This document shows positions 1-8,415 of a stretch of DNA of 64,000 bases, piece after piece. Source of the stretch: Candidatus Sulfotelmatobacter sp. (lineage in GTDB: Bacteria; Acidobacteriota; Terriglobia; Terriglobales; Acidobacteriaceae); assembly GCA_017883385.1 (NCBI GenBank), contig JADGNQ010000014.1, positions 1 to 64,000 of the forward strand, read 5' to 3'. A model generated the notes under the pieces. It made no database searches and was not told where the DNA came from. It saw only the letters and a list, made by a program, of their open reading frames with translations. The stretch's first letter is position 1; each line of letters opens with the position of its first letter. Both the position numbers and the translations under genes were made by a program.

Positions 1-474
1 GGTAGACTTCCACACTCCGCTTTGTGCGCCTGCGATGTAGACCGTGTTTCCAGTTCGGTCGGCGGGATCGATGGCGACAGCGGTCGCGCGTCCAGCAACC
101 TGGTGATAATCCTGCGTGCCATTGCCTGAGGCGTCGGAGGCGAGGGGAACCGGGCCGAGGGGAGTCCACGAGCCCGAGGACAGTGAGGGCGCTCCGTTGG
201 CGGTGGCGGCCAGGGCCGCGGCGCGAAGTGCACGCATCCGAAGCTTGGCCTGATAGGCGCGGCGGCGAAGTTCTGCGGAGGGCTTCCCACGGACGAGGCG
301 TCCTCGGAAGAACCATTCGTTGCGCTCCTTGACATGGTCTGCGTCTGGATCGGAGATCGCGGTCTCGGGAATGATCTGCCTGGCGCCCTGGGCTTGGACG
401 ATCGAAACAGCGAAGGAATAACTCAGAATGAGTGCGCACACTCGCACTGAGCGAAGGAAACGGCGGCTTGGCAT
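1..474 (-). CDS. Secreted protein, N-terminal part (BNR/beta-propeller type)
   Basis: The minus strand is open from the window edge to an ATG at 474, giving the first 158 residues of a longer protein. An in-frame GTG lies just upstream (GTGAGCGATATC...), so the exact start is uncertain. Residues 1-30 look like a signal peptide (basic start, hydrophobic core, then VQAQ). After a basic linker comes GSWTPLGPVPL and later a GRATAVAIDP...VYIAGAQSGVWKS stretch, which is the usual opening of BNR/sialidase-like or VPS10-like propellers that describe themselves as WxPLGP...GR..A.DP..VY.G...GG.W.S. The function is unknown; a secreted propeller or adhesin is inferred. The rest of the gene lies outside the window. 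Confidence 0.7.
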   Translation of the reverse strand, partial: MPSRRFLRSVRVCALILSYSFAVSIVQAQGARQIIPETAISDPDADHVKERNEWFFRGRLVRGKPSAELRRRAYQAKLRMRALRAAALAATANGAPSLSSGSWTPLGPVPLASDASGNGTQDYHQVAGRATAVAIDPADRTGNTVYIAGAQSGVWKST

Positions 475-687
475 GATGATATCGCTCACCAGTCAGTATC
501 AGAAGCAGGCGGAGGCGAATCAATGCAAAAGCGGTTGGACGGGCTGGCGGCGGACCACTTTGGGAATCGCCGTTCGCCGACTCGAGGGACATCACGGAAT
601 GCGGTGGACCTGTACAATCTGGTTTCCGCGGTTGGTTGCGATGAGAGCGAAGGTAAAGATGGGAAGGGTCTGGGGAAAGGTCAAGGA

Positions 688-1476
688 ATGAGGTCTTCTT
701 CTTGCGTACTCGTAGCAACATGTTTTCTTCTGGCTTCTTCCTTGGGATGGACCCAGGACAAGAAAGGCGCTGCTGAACTGGTCGTGGCTGCAGCAGCAGA
801 TTTGAGCACGGCGCTGCACGCGATCTCCGACGGCTACGAGAAGAAAACCGGCGTGAAAGTGCAGCTATCGTTCGGAGCATCCGGGGCGCTCACGCAGCAG
901 ATTCAGAATGGGGCTCCGTTCGATCTATTCTTTTCTGCGGATATGGACTATCCGCGCCAGCTGATCGCCGGGGGCGCAGCCGACGGGGCGACTTTGTATC
1001 AATATGCAATTGGAAAGCTCGTGCTCTGGGTTCCGGCGGATTCGCCCCTGGATGTTGAGCACGGGGGGTTAAAGGTTCTACTCGATCCATCGGTAAAGAA
1101 GATTGCGATTGCCAATCCGCAGCATGCTCCGTATGGGCGAGCCGCAGTGGCGGCGATGAAGCATTATGGCCTGTACGATCAGGTCTCAGACCGGTTGGTG
1201 CTGGGAGAGAACGTATCGCAAGCGGCGCAATTCGTGGAATCGGGCAACGCGCAAGCTGGATTCGTGGCGCTGGCGCACGCAACCGCGCCGGCCATGAAAG
1301 GAAAAGGAAAGTATTGGGAGGTTCCAGCGGAGGCTTACCCTCCACTGGCGCAGGGAGTGGTCGTCCTTTCGCACTCGCAGCACAAGAAGGAAGCGGCGGA
1401 GTTTCTGGAATACGTCAAGACCAAAGAGGCGGGCGATCTGCTCAGGAAGTACGGATTTACTCTGCCGCAGAACTAG
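688..1476 (+). CDS. modA: Molybdate ABC transporter, periplasmic binding protein ModA
   Basis: 262 residues, the usual ModA length. The ATG at 688 is chosen because it follows an AAGG-type ribosome site and begins directly with a signal peptide (MRSSSC..., cleavage near residue 25); the frame is open further upstream but that part is not protein-like. The mature part starts with the family pattern of AELVVAAAADLSTAL and continues with FGASGALTQQIQNGAPFDLFFSAD, matching the oxyanion-binding loops of ModA. It would capture molybdate (or tungstate) in the periplasm and pass it to ModB. modB and modC follow on the same strand, so one transport operon is likely. No ModE gene or Moco riboswitch was seen. 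Confidence 0.93.
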   Translation: MRSSSCVLVATCFLLASSLGWTQDKKGAAELVVAAAADLSTALHAISDGYEKKTGVKVQLSFGASGALTQQIQNGAPFDLFFSADMDYPRQLIAGGAADGATLYQYAIGKLVLWVPADSPLDVEHGGLKVLLDPSVKKIAIANPQHAPYGRAAVAAMKHYGLYDQVSDRLVLGENVSQAAQFVESGNAQAGFVALAHATAPAMKGKGKYWEVPAEAYPPLAQGVVVLSHSQHKKEAAEFLEYVKTKEAGDLLRKYGFTLPQN

Positions 1477-1480
1477 TACG

Positions 1481-1577
1481 GTAGCGCCGGCATCTTGCCG
1501 GCTGTCGCGAGGGCGTCTCGCCCTCGCATGCGGGGACGAGTCGTCCCCGCGCACTGCCGCCGGGACGGCGGCGCTAC
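1481..1577. repeat. Four-hairpin REP-like element between modA and modB
   Basis: 97 bp made of consecutive perfect or near-perfect short palindromes: GCCGGCATCTTGCCGGC, CGAGGGCGTCTCGCCCTCG, GCGGGGACGAGTCGTCCCCGC and GCCGCCGGGACGGCGGC. The whole is enclosed by a 9-bp inverted repeat, GTAGCGCCG (1481-1489) and CGGCGCTAC (1569-1577). It occupies nearly all of the modA-modB gap. The look is that of REP/REPIN elements; any effect on modB expression is inference. Confidence 0.8.
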
Positions 1578-1605
1578 GGGGTTTACGAAGACGTTACAAA
1601 CTATC

Positions 1606-2292
1606 ATGGCAATTGACTGGCAAGCATTCCGGCTGACGTTGCAACTCGCGGTCACGGTGTCGGCCCTATTGCTGGTACTCGGTCTTCCCATCGCCTACTG
1701 GATCGCATTTTCTGGTTGGCGCTGGAAGTTTCTGGTTGAAGCGGTGGCGGCGCTTCCGATCGTGCTTCCGCCAACGGTGCTGGGGTTCTATGTCCTCATG
1801 GCTCTCGGACCGCATAGCCCGTTCGGACGCTGGTGGATCTCGCTGACCGGACACACGCTGGCGTTCACATTCACTGGCTTGGTGCTCGGGTCCATTCTCT
1901 ATAGCTTGCCGTTTGCGGTGCAACCGTTCGCGGCATCGTTCGCCAGCGTGGATCGCAAGCTGATCGCGGCTTCGGCGACCTTGGGCGCGTCCCCGATGCG
2001 GACTTTCTTTCGCGTGATCGCTCCGCTCTCCATTCCCGGCCTGATCACAGGCGCAGCCTTGACCTTCGCTCACACCATGGGAGAGTTCGGCGTTGTGCTC
2101 ATGGTCGGCGGAAACATTCCCGGGGTCACGCGGACGGTCTCGATTGATATCTTCGACCGGGTGCAGGCGTCCGACTATACGGCCGCAAATCAGACGGCGC
2201 TGCTGCTGCTGGTTTTGTGCTTCGCCGTGTTGACAATCGTGTATGGCCTGAATCGCAAAGCCTGGACGATCAGCCCCACAGGCAAGCTGTAA
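1606..2292 (+). CDS. modB: Molybdate ABC transporter permease ModB
   Basis: 228 residues, the standard ModB size. The ATG at 1606 is chosen because the upstream in-frame stretch is repeat DNA. Five or so hydrophobic helices are visible. The cytoplasmic EAA-type loop that contacts the ATPase is at about residues 123-150 (ATLGASPMRTFFRVIAPLS followed by IPG). It forms the inner-membrane channel of the molybdate importer with ModC, fed by ModA upstream. The repeat in the 5' gap separates it from modA but no clear terminator with a T run is present, so read-through is plausible. Confidence 0.93.
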   Translation: MAIDWQAFRLTLQLAVTVSALLLVLGLPIAYWIAFSGWRWKFLVEAVAALPIVLPPTVLGFYVLMALGPHSPFGRWWISLTGHTLAFTFTGLVLGSILYSLPFAVQPFAASFASVDRKLIAASATLGASPMRTFFRVIAPLSIPGLITGAALTFAHTMGEFGVVLMVGGNIPGVTRTVSIDIFDRVQASDYTAANQTALLLLVLCFAVLTIVYGLNRKAWTISPTGKL

Positions 2293-2298
2293 GTTTTT

Positions 2299-2366
2299 CT
2301 AGTGTCATCCTGAGCGAAGTGGCTGCTGCGCGAAGCGAAGCGGCCACGCAGTCGAAGGATCCCTAG
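2299..2366. repeat. Dispersed repeat of the 'TCCTGAGCGAAG...GAAGGAT' type
   Basis: A 68-bp element in the modB-modC gap, bounded by CTAG at each end, with an imperfect palindrome (GTGGCTGC...GCGGCCAC) in the middle and the hallmark phrase GTCATCCTGAGCGAAGT ... GTCGAAGGATCC. A shorter relative with the same phrase is at 10059-10090. This sequence type is very common between genes in Acidobacteria and other soil bacteria (recollection, not searched). Confidence 0.7.
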
Positions 2367-2457
2367 TCTATGTACGCTGCCGGCCCCCTGTTCAGGAGTC
2401 TCTGCCCCGACCTGAACGTTTTGCCAGTGCCACCGAAGGTCCCTACAATGAACTGCG

Positions 2458-3645
2458 ATGAATCCCCCTCGTTCGATCGAGGCGGTCGAAAGCGCTTCGC
2501 TGACGCCAATTTCGCCTGCCGGAGAACCAAGCCCAGAACGAAGCACTCCACTGCTCGAGGCTCGCTTCCGCAAACAGCAGGGCCTCCAGTTCTCTCTGGA
2601 CGTTGCGTTCCAAGCCACGCCGGGATTCACCATCCTCTTTGGCCCATCCGGAGCGGGCAAGACCACTTTGCTCGATTGCGTCGCGGGCCTAGCCAAGCCG
2701 GACGCAGGACGCATCGCGATCGGCGACAGCGTCTTATTCGATTCGGCGCAGCGCATGGATCTTCCCGTCGCGAAGCGGCGTGTCGGATATGTCTTTCAGA
2801 GCCTTGCCTTATTCCCCCATCTGACGGTGGAGCAGAACGTTCAATACGGCCTGACGCACCTGCCGCAGGCAGAGCGCAGAGCGCGCGCGGCCACGATTCT
2901 TCAGCAGTTCCGCATCGCTTATCTAGCCCACCGCAGTGCCCGTGAGATCTCAGGAGGAGAGAGCCAACGCGCGGCCCTGGCTCGAACTCTGGTGACCGAT
3001 CCTGCCGTCCTGCTCTTGGACGAACCGCTGGCTGCGCTCGACGCGAGCACGAAAGCGAAAATCATCGACGATTTGCGCGAATGGAACCGGACTCACCGCG
3101 TTCCCATCCTCTACGTCACGCATAGCCGGGAGGAGGTCTTCGCCCTGGGCGAGCGCGTGATTGTCCTTGATGCGGGACGCATCGTCGCGCAGGGCACGCC
3201 GCACGAAGTGATCGAAGCACCCAGGCAGGAAACGGTCGCTCAATTGGTAGGCTTCGAGAATATTTTCGACGCCACGGTGGAAGCGGTGCATCCGGAGCGG
3301 GGCACGATGACCTGCCGCCTGGCAGCGTCCGATCAAGGCGACCGAGTCCTGCTGGAAACGCCGCTGGTGCGCGCGGACGCCGGCTCGGCTCTGCGGGTCG
3401 GAATCCGCGCGGGCGACATTCTGCTAGCCACTTCCCTGCCCGTCGGACTGAGCGCCCGCAACGTGATCCCGGGGCGCATCGCATCACTACAGCAGCGCGA
3501 TGTTATTGTTTCCGCGCGGGTGAATTGCGGCGTGGAGATGGAAGTCCACCTCACGCTCGCCGCGCGTGATTCCCTGCAACTGGTGCCGGGCCGCGAAGTT
3601 TGGCTGGTGATTAAGACGCACTCCTGTCATCTCATGCAAGCTTGA
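2458..3645 (+). CDS. modC: Molybdate ABC transporter ATP-binding protein ModC
   Basis: 395 residues. Walker A GPSGAGKTT at about 62-70, the ABC signature SGGESQ near 165, Walker B VLLLDEP near 183-190 and an H-loop histidine (VTHSREE) near 220 are all intact. The C-terminal third (about 300-395) contains a TOBE/Mop-type oxyanion domain typical of ModC, which can sense molybdate. The first 30 or so residues before LLEARFRKQ are low-complexity and may not be translated; no better start with a ribosome site is evident. It powers uptake through ModB. Other importers of sulfate/iron type share the fold, but the modAB context decides. Confidence 0.93.
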   Translation: MNPPRSIEAVESASLTPISPAGEPSPERSTPLLEARFRKQQGLQFSLDVAFQATPGFTILFGPSGAGKTTLLDCVAGLAKPDAGRIAIGDSVLFDSAQRMDLPVAKRRVGYVFQSLALFPHLTVEQNVQYGLTHLPQAERRARAATILQQFRIAYLAHRSAREISGGESQRAALARTLVTDPAVLLLDEPLAALDASTKAKIIDDLREWNRTHRVPILYVTHSREEVFALGERVIVLDAGRIVAQGTPHEVIEAPRQETVAQLVGFENIFDATVEAVHPERGTMTCRLAASDQGDRVLLETPLVRADAGSALRVGIRAGDILLATSLPVGLSARNVIPGRIASLQQRDVIVSARVNCGVEMEVHLTLAARDSLQLVPGREVWLVIKTHSCHLMQA

Positions 3646-3756
3646 CGCTTCGATCGCTGATCGCTATCCCCGATCGCGATCGTTGACACTCTTTTTACAT
3701 CTTTGCAACAACCCTCATCTCAGGTCCTTGATATTGTCGAATTCCGGGAGGCGACT

Positions 3757-5277
3757 ATGACACATACAGAGCGACCGGCAAATCTCACGGCAATTCCGCT
3801 ACTTTTCGCTCTCATCTACCTGTTCCCGGCGTCCTACTCGGTCGCCCAGTCCGGTTGGCCGTCCCACTCCCATGACGCCCAGCACACGGGTGTGTCATCT
3901 GTCGCGTCGCAACCGCTGAGCAAAATTCATTGGCACGTTCGCGTAGACCTGGCGCCCCCGACCGGGGAGATCTTCATCCACTACGGTTCGCCCGTAGTTA
4001 CCGCGGCAAACACGGTGATCGTGCCGGTGAAGACTGGCGCAGACAGTTTCCGGGTACAGGCTCACGACGGCGCGACGGGAAAGCTGCTTTGGCGGCTGAA
4101 CACCGCATATCAGGCACCATCTGCGTTCTTTCTACCAGGTCTCGGCGCGACGCTTTCCCAGAACAACCTTTTCGTTCCGGATAACGCAGGCTTGGTCCTG
4201 GTGCGCACGCAACCGGACCAGGCCACGGGCGCCATCAGCCGGCTATATTTCTACGGGCAAAAGAACTATTCGGCGAGCCCGCAGGTCTACCAGCAGAGCG
4301 TGCAGATCAACACTCCGCTCACCACCGACACTGCAGGGAATCTCTTCTTCGGCTTCCTCGTCACTGGCCCGACACCGATCGGATTGCAGAGTGGGCTGGC
4401 TCGCATCGCCCCTGACGGCGCAGGAACATGGGTTTCGGCGGCAAGCATCAGCAGCGATTCGCTGATCACAGAAGTTTCGATGAGTTGCGCCCCCGCCTTG
4501 TCGAAGGATGGCAGCATCGTCTATGTCGCTGTCAGCAGCGGGGACTTTGGATTCGGCTATCTGCTTGCCCTGAACAGCAGCACACTAGCGGTCGTCAACA
4601 AGGTCCGCCTCACCGACCCCGCATCAGGCCTGGACGCGATCATGTCCGACGAAAGCAGCGCGAGTCCAACCGTGGGGCCCGACGGTGATGTGTATTACGG
4701 CGTTCTGGAAAGTCCTTTCCCCGGTCACAACGACCGCGGCTGGCTGCTGCATTTCAGCGGCGATCTCTCACGACAGAAGATTCCGGGCAGCTTTGGCTGG
4801 GATGACACTCCGTCGATTGTCGACGCGTCGCTGGTGGCCAGCTATCACGGTCAATCCAAGTACCTGCTTATGACGAAATACAACAACTACGCCGCCATCA
4901 ACACCGGAGACGGGCACAACCGCATTGCGATTCTCGATCCCAACACTAGCCAGATCGACCCAGTAATTCCCACTACGAAGGTAATGCGGCAGGTCATCAC
5001 CAGGCTTGGGGTCACGCCTGATCCGGATTTCCCAGACTTTCCGGGAGCCGTGCGCGAATGGTGTATCAACACCGCAGCTGTAGATCCGTTTACAAAATCG
5101 GTAATCGCCAATAGCGAAGACGGCAAGCTCTACCGCTGGAACCTTACGACCAACAAACTCTCTGAAGTGATCAAACTCTCCGGGGGAATCGGGGAGGCCT
5201 ACACGCCGACAGTGATCGGCCCTGACGGAACCGTCTATGCGATTAACGACGCTGTGCTCAGTGCGATTGGGAAATAG
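3757..5277 (+). CDS. Secreted PQQ-like beta-propeller protein
   Basis: 506 residues. The ATG at 3757 is preceded by GGGAGG at good spacing, and residues 1-31 form a signal peptide ending SVAQ; the longer upstream frame is rejected. The mature part has repeated blades of the kind found in PQQ-dependent dehydrogenase-like propellers (HDGATGKLLWRLN, LLALNSST, DGKLYRWNL). No catalytic quinoprotein residues can be assigned, so a substrate is not proposed. It is monocistronic; its stop overlaps the tail of the convergent glycosyltransferase gene by about 20 bp. Confidence 0.8.
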   Translation: MTHTERPANLTAIPLLFALIYLFPASYSVAQSGWPSHSHDAQHTGVSSVASQPLSKIHWHVRVDLAPPTGEIFIHYGSPVVTAANTVIVPVKTGADSFRVQAHDGATGKLLWRLNTAYQAPSAFFLPGLGATLSQNNLFVPDNAGLVLVRTQPDQATGAISRLYFYGQKNYSASPQVYQQSVQINTPLTTDTAGNLFFGFLVTGPTPIGLQSGLARIAPDGAGTWVSAASISSDSLITEVSMSCAPALSKDGSIVYVAVSSGDFGFGYLLALNSSTLAVVNKVRLTDPASGLDAIMSDESSASPTVGPDGDVYYGVLESPFPGHNDRGWLLHFSGDLSRQKIPGSFGWDDTPSIVDASLVASYHGQSKYLLMTKYNNYAAINTGDGHNRIAILDPNTSQIDPVIPTTKVMRQVITRLGVTPDPDFPDFPGAVREWCINTAAVDPFTKSVIANSEDGKLYRWNLTTNKLSEVIKLSGGIGEAYTPTVIGPDGTVYAINDAVLSAIGK

Positions 5278-7033
5278 CCGGGAAATACCAAGTTTGCAAC
5301 CGTTCGTTCGAAGCTGGCAATGTGGCTTCTTCGTTTTCTACGTGCTCGATCTCGAGTACCGCGATCCACTGCCCCTTGCGCTCCTCTAAAAACACAATCC
5401 GCCCGCCGAGAATCCGCGCCGCGGCTGCCGGCGGCAAGTCGTGGTGGTAGCCGAAGAATCGGCGCTTCAACCCATCCCATGCTCTCCACTGATCCAGCAG
5501 CGGGTGCGCCGGCTCATATTTCGTAGAGAACACCAGCGCGACATCGAAGTGTGAGCGGAAGTCGGCAGCCGACAGAACTTCATCCAAAGAAAAATCCTCG
5601 ATGCGCACCACTTGCACCGGACGCGTGATGTAGCCCAGCCAGGGACGGGCGAGTTCATCCGAGGCGGGCCAGGCTGAGAGAGCACGCGCCATGGGATAGC
5701 GGGCCTCGAGGAAACGTTCTCCGTCCTGGTGCAGAACAACGTAATCGCGGTAGGCCAGATTGTCTTCCGGCGAGAAGGAGTAGGGCGGATTCCAGAACCA
5801 TCCCACGATGAACGCACACCCCACCACCGCAATAGCTGCCGGCCAGTAGCGAAGACGCCTGCGCAGCGTGGAAACTGCAACGATGATCACCAGCGGGACG
5901 GCCGTCAGCATGTAGCGCGCCAGCACCGCGCCACCAATCAACGCCATGGCAACCACATACGCGGCCACGACGACCAGAAATATCATCTGCACGGGGATTG
6001 CGATGCGACGGCGCTCTACATCGTCTTCTTTCACCGGCAGCAGAAGCATGGCCAGCAGCATGCCAAGCGTTAACAGCCACAAATGCATGTAGCCGAAGAC
6101 CTGCCACAGGCGCAACCCCAGCGCCAGCAGAAAGCGCAGAGGATTGAGCGTTGCGGCGACGTTGTAGCGGAAGAACTCCGGATTGCCGAAGACGTATCCC
6201 GTGCGGGCGTAGTGATAGGCGTACCACGGGCTCAGCGAGAACACCGGAATCAGAAGGGGAATAATGAGGCGCGCAGGCCGTGCGCCCAATTTTGTGTTTG
6301 GTTCCATCCAGAGAGTTTGCAGTCGGCTGCACAAATCGTCATCCGGAAACCAGCGCCTGAAGGCGCGCTGCTTTCCTACCCCTGTCGGCACGCCTGAAGG
6401 CATGCCCTGATACGAACCTCGATTCTCATCATGAGTCGACGGCGAGTGGCGCCGCGATGCGATCATTCGCAGAACTTCCCATCCTGCCAACCCCGCTGGT
6501 GCGAGAATCGCGGTCTCTTTGGCGAGTGCGGCGAGCGAGAACCAGATTGCCACTGCGACCGGCCGGTCCTCAAGATAAGAGCACAATGCCCAGAAAGTAA
6601 GTCCGGCTGCCGCTAGATCCACCTGGGCCAGAGAACTCTGGGCAAAGAAGACGGGATACAGCGCAGTGCACAGCGTAGACGCAATCGCGACCTCGGTGTT
6701 CGCGACACGCTCGGCCAGGCGGAACACTCCCAGCAGCGAGAATGCAGCGACCACCAGCATGGCCGATCGCGTCACCAGGGGGGCGTAGCCCGCGCACTTC
6801 CACCACAGCGCCACCCACGCCAACACCAGCGGTGGATGCGCGTTCGAGACCGTTGTATGCGGGATCAAGCTTCCGCTGAGCCACAGGTCGCGCGCAGCGG
6901 GAACGTAGTATCCGGCTTCGTCCCAGAAATAGGGAAGCTGCAACAGCGGGACATGCAACAGAAAAATCGCAGCAAAGACAACGACGAACACCAAGGCCGG
7001 ATGCGAACTGGAGGATCGTGTGGGAGAGGACAT
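5258..7033 (-). CDS. GT39-type (ArnT/PMT-like) membrane glycosyltransferase
   Basis: 591 residues with ten or more hydrophobic segments and a soluble C-terminus. The first helix is followed by PYFWDEAGYY with Asp38-Glu39, the acidic pair after helix 1 that marks GT-C enzymes using lipid-linked sugar donors (GT39/ArnT/PMT). The ATG at 7033 is chosen because residues upstream would be translated from a REP-like element. Residues about 205-228 (nucleotides 6351-6416) are encoded by a dispersed repeat also found between the kinase and regulator genes at 25686-25849, so the loop is probably an insertion. The acceptor (protein, lipid or polymer) is unknown. Confidence 0.85.
   Translation of the reverse strand: MSSPTRSSSSHPALVFVVVFAAIFLLHVPLLQLPYFWDEAGYYVPAARDLWLSGSLIPHTTVSNAHPPLVLAWVALWWKCAGYAPLVTRSAMLVVAAFSLLGVFRLAERVANTEVAIASTLCTALYPVFFAQSSLAQVDLAAAGLTFWALCSYLEDRPVAVAIWFSLAALAKETAILAPAGLAGWEVLRMIASRRHSPSTHDENRGSYQGMPSGVPTGVGKQRAFRRWFPDDDLCSRLQTLWMEPNTKLGARPARLIIPLLIPVFSLSPWYAYHYARTGYVFGNPEFFRYNVAATLNPLRFLLALGLRLWQVFGYMHLWLLTLGMLLAMLLLPVKEDDVERRRIAIPVQMIFLVVVAAYVVAMALIGGAVLARYMLTAVPLVIIVAVSTLRRRLRYWPAAIAVVGCAFIVGWFWNPPYSFSPEDNLAYRDYVVLHQDGERFLEARYPMARALSAWPASDELARPWLGYITRPVQVVRIEDFSLDEVLSAADFRSHFDVALVFSTKYEPAHPLLDQWRAWDGLKRRFFGYHHDLPPAAAARILGGRIVFLEERKGQWIAVLEIEHVENEEATLPASNERLQTWYFPAISQSH
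6351..6416 (-). repeat. Two-module dispersed repeat inside the GT39 reading frame
   Basis: Read on the minus strand: module 1, TTCGTATCAGGGCATGCCTT plus CAGGCGTGCCG (6416 to 6386), and module 2, CGCGCCTTCAGGCGCTG (6367 to 6351). The same two modules, at the same 49-50 bp offset, occur on the plus strand at 25783-25849. The copy keeps the glycosyltransferase frame open. Confidence 0.85.
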
Positions 7034-7056
7034 GCTATCGGTGGAGCGTTGCTCTA

Positions 7057-7144
7057 CTCGTAGAGACGTTGCTCGCAACGTCTCTCTCTAACCATCGTCT
7101 GGAATACTGCCGGCGGAGACGTAGCGAAGCTACGTCTCTACGAG
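7057..7144. repeat. REPIN-like element, 88 bp
   Basis: Two hairpins, GAGACGTTGCTCGCAACGTCTC and GAGACGTAGCGAAGCTACGTCTC in parts, lie head to head and the whole is closed by a 13-bp perfect inverted repeat, CTCGTAGAGACGT (7057-7069) and ACGTCTCTACGAG (7132-7144). It fills the gap between the DUF3467 gene and the glycosyltransferase gene. Confidence 0.85.
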
Positions 7145-7156
7145 GGGCGCGCCACT

Positions 7157-7453
7157 CTAGTGCACCGGTCCTTGCGGACCCATCCGCGGGTCGAGTTTGA
7201 TTTCGCCGAACGCGCTCTCGTATCCGCCCACGTTCTGCTGCAGAAGTCCCAGCAGCGCCTTGGCTTGTTGCGGGCTGAGGTAGATGCCCTGGAAGTTCTT
7301 GATCTCTACCTGGGTCTCGGTCTGCTGCTGCAAGGTCCCGAAGACGAGGAAGAAGTCCCAGATGTTCACGCGCATCTGCACACTGTTGGCGTAATTCTCG
7401 CGATAGTCCGGGGCGTTCTCGAGTTTCACGTTGGGTTGCGTTGGAAGGCTCAT
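7157..7453 (-). CDS. DUF3467 domain protein
   Basis: 98 residues from the ATG at 7453 (MSLPTQPNVKLENAP); a longer frame to 7525 is open but its N-terminus is not convincing. The order of conserved phrases (Y.N.V.....WDF.L.FG, then VEIK..QGIYLSPQQAKALLGLLQQNV..YE..FGEIKL) is that of DUF3467 proteins, small cytosolic proteins of unknown function found across bacteria. It lies upstream of the glycosyltransferase gene on the same strand, but an 88-bp REPIN-like element separates them. Confidence 0.85.
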   Translation of the reverse strand: MSLPTQPNVKLENAPDYRENYANSVQMRVNIWDFFLVFGTLQQQTETQVEIKNFQGIYLSPQQAKALLGLLQQNVGGYESAFGEIKLDPRMGPQGPVH

Positions 7454-7744
7454 ATGCTGGCAGTGTAATGAGTTTGTGGCCGGGAAGGAAAGGGCCAGCG
7501 CTGGAGGTTGCGGAGGAGGTGCCACATTGCGAGTGCAATGACGGAAATTGTCACCGGTTTGATGGTTTGCGTCTGCCCAAAAGGTGCGTTACCATGTGCG
7601 GTTTCCAGGCTTTTGTCCACTCTTTCATTGAAAACAATGGACTTGTGCCATTTGATGCGGTTACTTTGGGGAGTACCGAATGGTGCGCAAAGTGCGATAG
7701 AGTTTATGTTCCTCCGTAGTCACGGAGATTAAGTGGGCTAACTT

Positions 7745-8296
7745 ATGACCCAAGACAACGATCAAGCAATGATGGAAGAAATCGTACTTCCCGAGCACCT
7801 ACTGCCCTTGGGGTCAGTACTGGGCCAGGGAGTATCGGCGCTGGACCTGTGCATGGTCCTGGCTAAGATTTTTCGGGTGCAGTATACCGAAGTTGCGTTG
7901 CTGCGCCTGGAGGGCGGGCTGCTGCGTTTTGTGTTTCCGGAATACTTGCGCACCACCGGTGCGATTCCGCTATCCAGCAAAGCGGTCGCTGCTCACACCG
8001 CCCTGAGCAAGAAGGCCGAGATTTTCAATAACTTTGCCCGGGTGAAACACGCCAGCATTTTTGAAACGATTAAACCGGCCGCAACCGATTCTGACGAAGC
8101 GCCGCCGCCGGCACCGATTCAAAAGCTGATGTCGGTTCCCATCATGGATCGGGATTCCGTAGTGGTGGGCGTCATCCAGATCTCGCGCAAGGGACTGGAT
8201 TCGAGATTTGCGCAGGACTTCAGCCGAGAAGATCTGCATGACCTGGAGTTGGCCGCGGGATTGCTCGCAACGGCTCCGGCATTGCTGGCGAACTAG
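7745..8296 (+). CDS. GAF domain protein
   Basis: 183 residues, ATG at 7745. Residues about 30-175 show the GAF pattern: an AKIFRVQYTEVALLRLEGGLLRF strand region, a VAAHTAL.KKAEIFNNFARVKHASIFE core and a closing MSVPIMDRDSVVVGVIQISRKG hairpin. A proline-rich stretch (APPPAP) sits before the last hairpin. No output domain is attached, so it is a stand-alone GAF, perhaps a small-molecule sensor or partner of another regulator. Transcribed alone and followed by a strong terminator hairpin. Confidence 0.8.
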   Translation: MTQDNDQAMMEEIVLPEHLLPLGSVLGQGVSALDLCMVLAKIFRVQYTEVALLRLEGGLLRFVFPEYLRTTGAIPLSSKAVAAHTALSKKAEIFNNFARVKHASIFETIKPAATDSDEAPPPAPIQKLMSVPIMDRDSVVVGVIQISRKGLDSRFAQDFSREDLHDLELAAGLLATAPALLAN

Positions 8297-8327
8297 CGCG
8301 TTCAACCAAATACTTCGAATAAGGCCA

Positions 8328-8356
8328 GACGCCTGCCGGAATCGGCGGGCGTCTTT
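8328..8356 (+). terminator. Rho-independent-type terminator after the GAF gene
   Basis: GACGCCTGCCG (8328-8338), loop GAAT, CGGCGGGCGTC (8343-8353), one G-T pair, followed by TTT. It lies 32 bp after the GAF stop and may serve the convergent gpmI gene as well. Confidence 0.65.
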
Positions 8357-8415
8357 GCGCTCTTCGCGCGCGTGGCGGCCTCCGCAGTTAAGGGCTCTTC
8401 CTGCACAGGATTTGC

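Noticed and set aside
475-687. Moco riboswitch upstream of modA
   Set aside because: Looked for a conserved multi-stem element but found no convincing structure or motif in the 213-bp leader.
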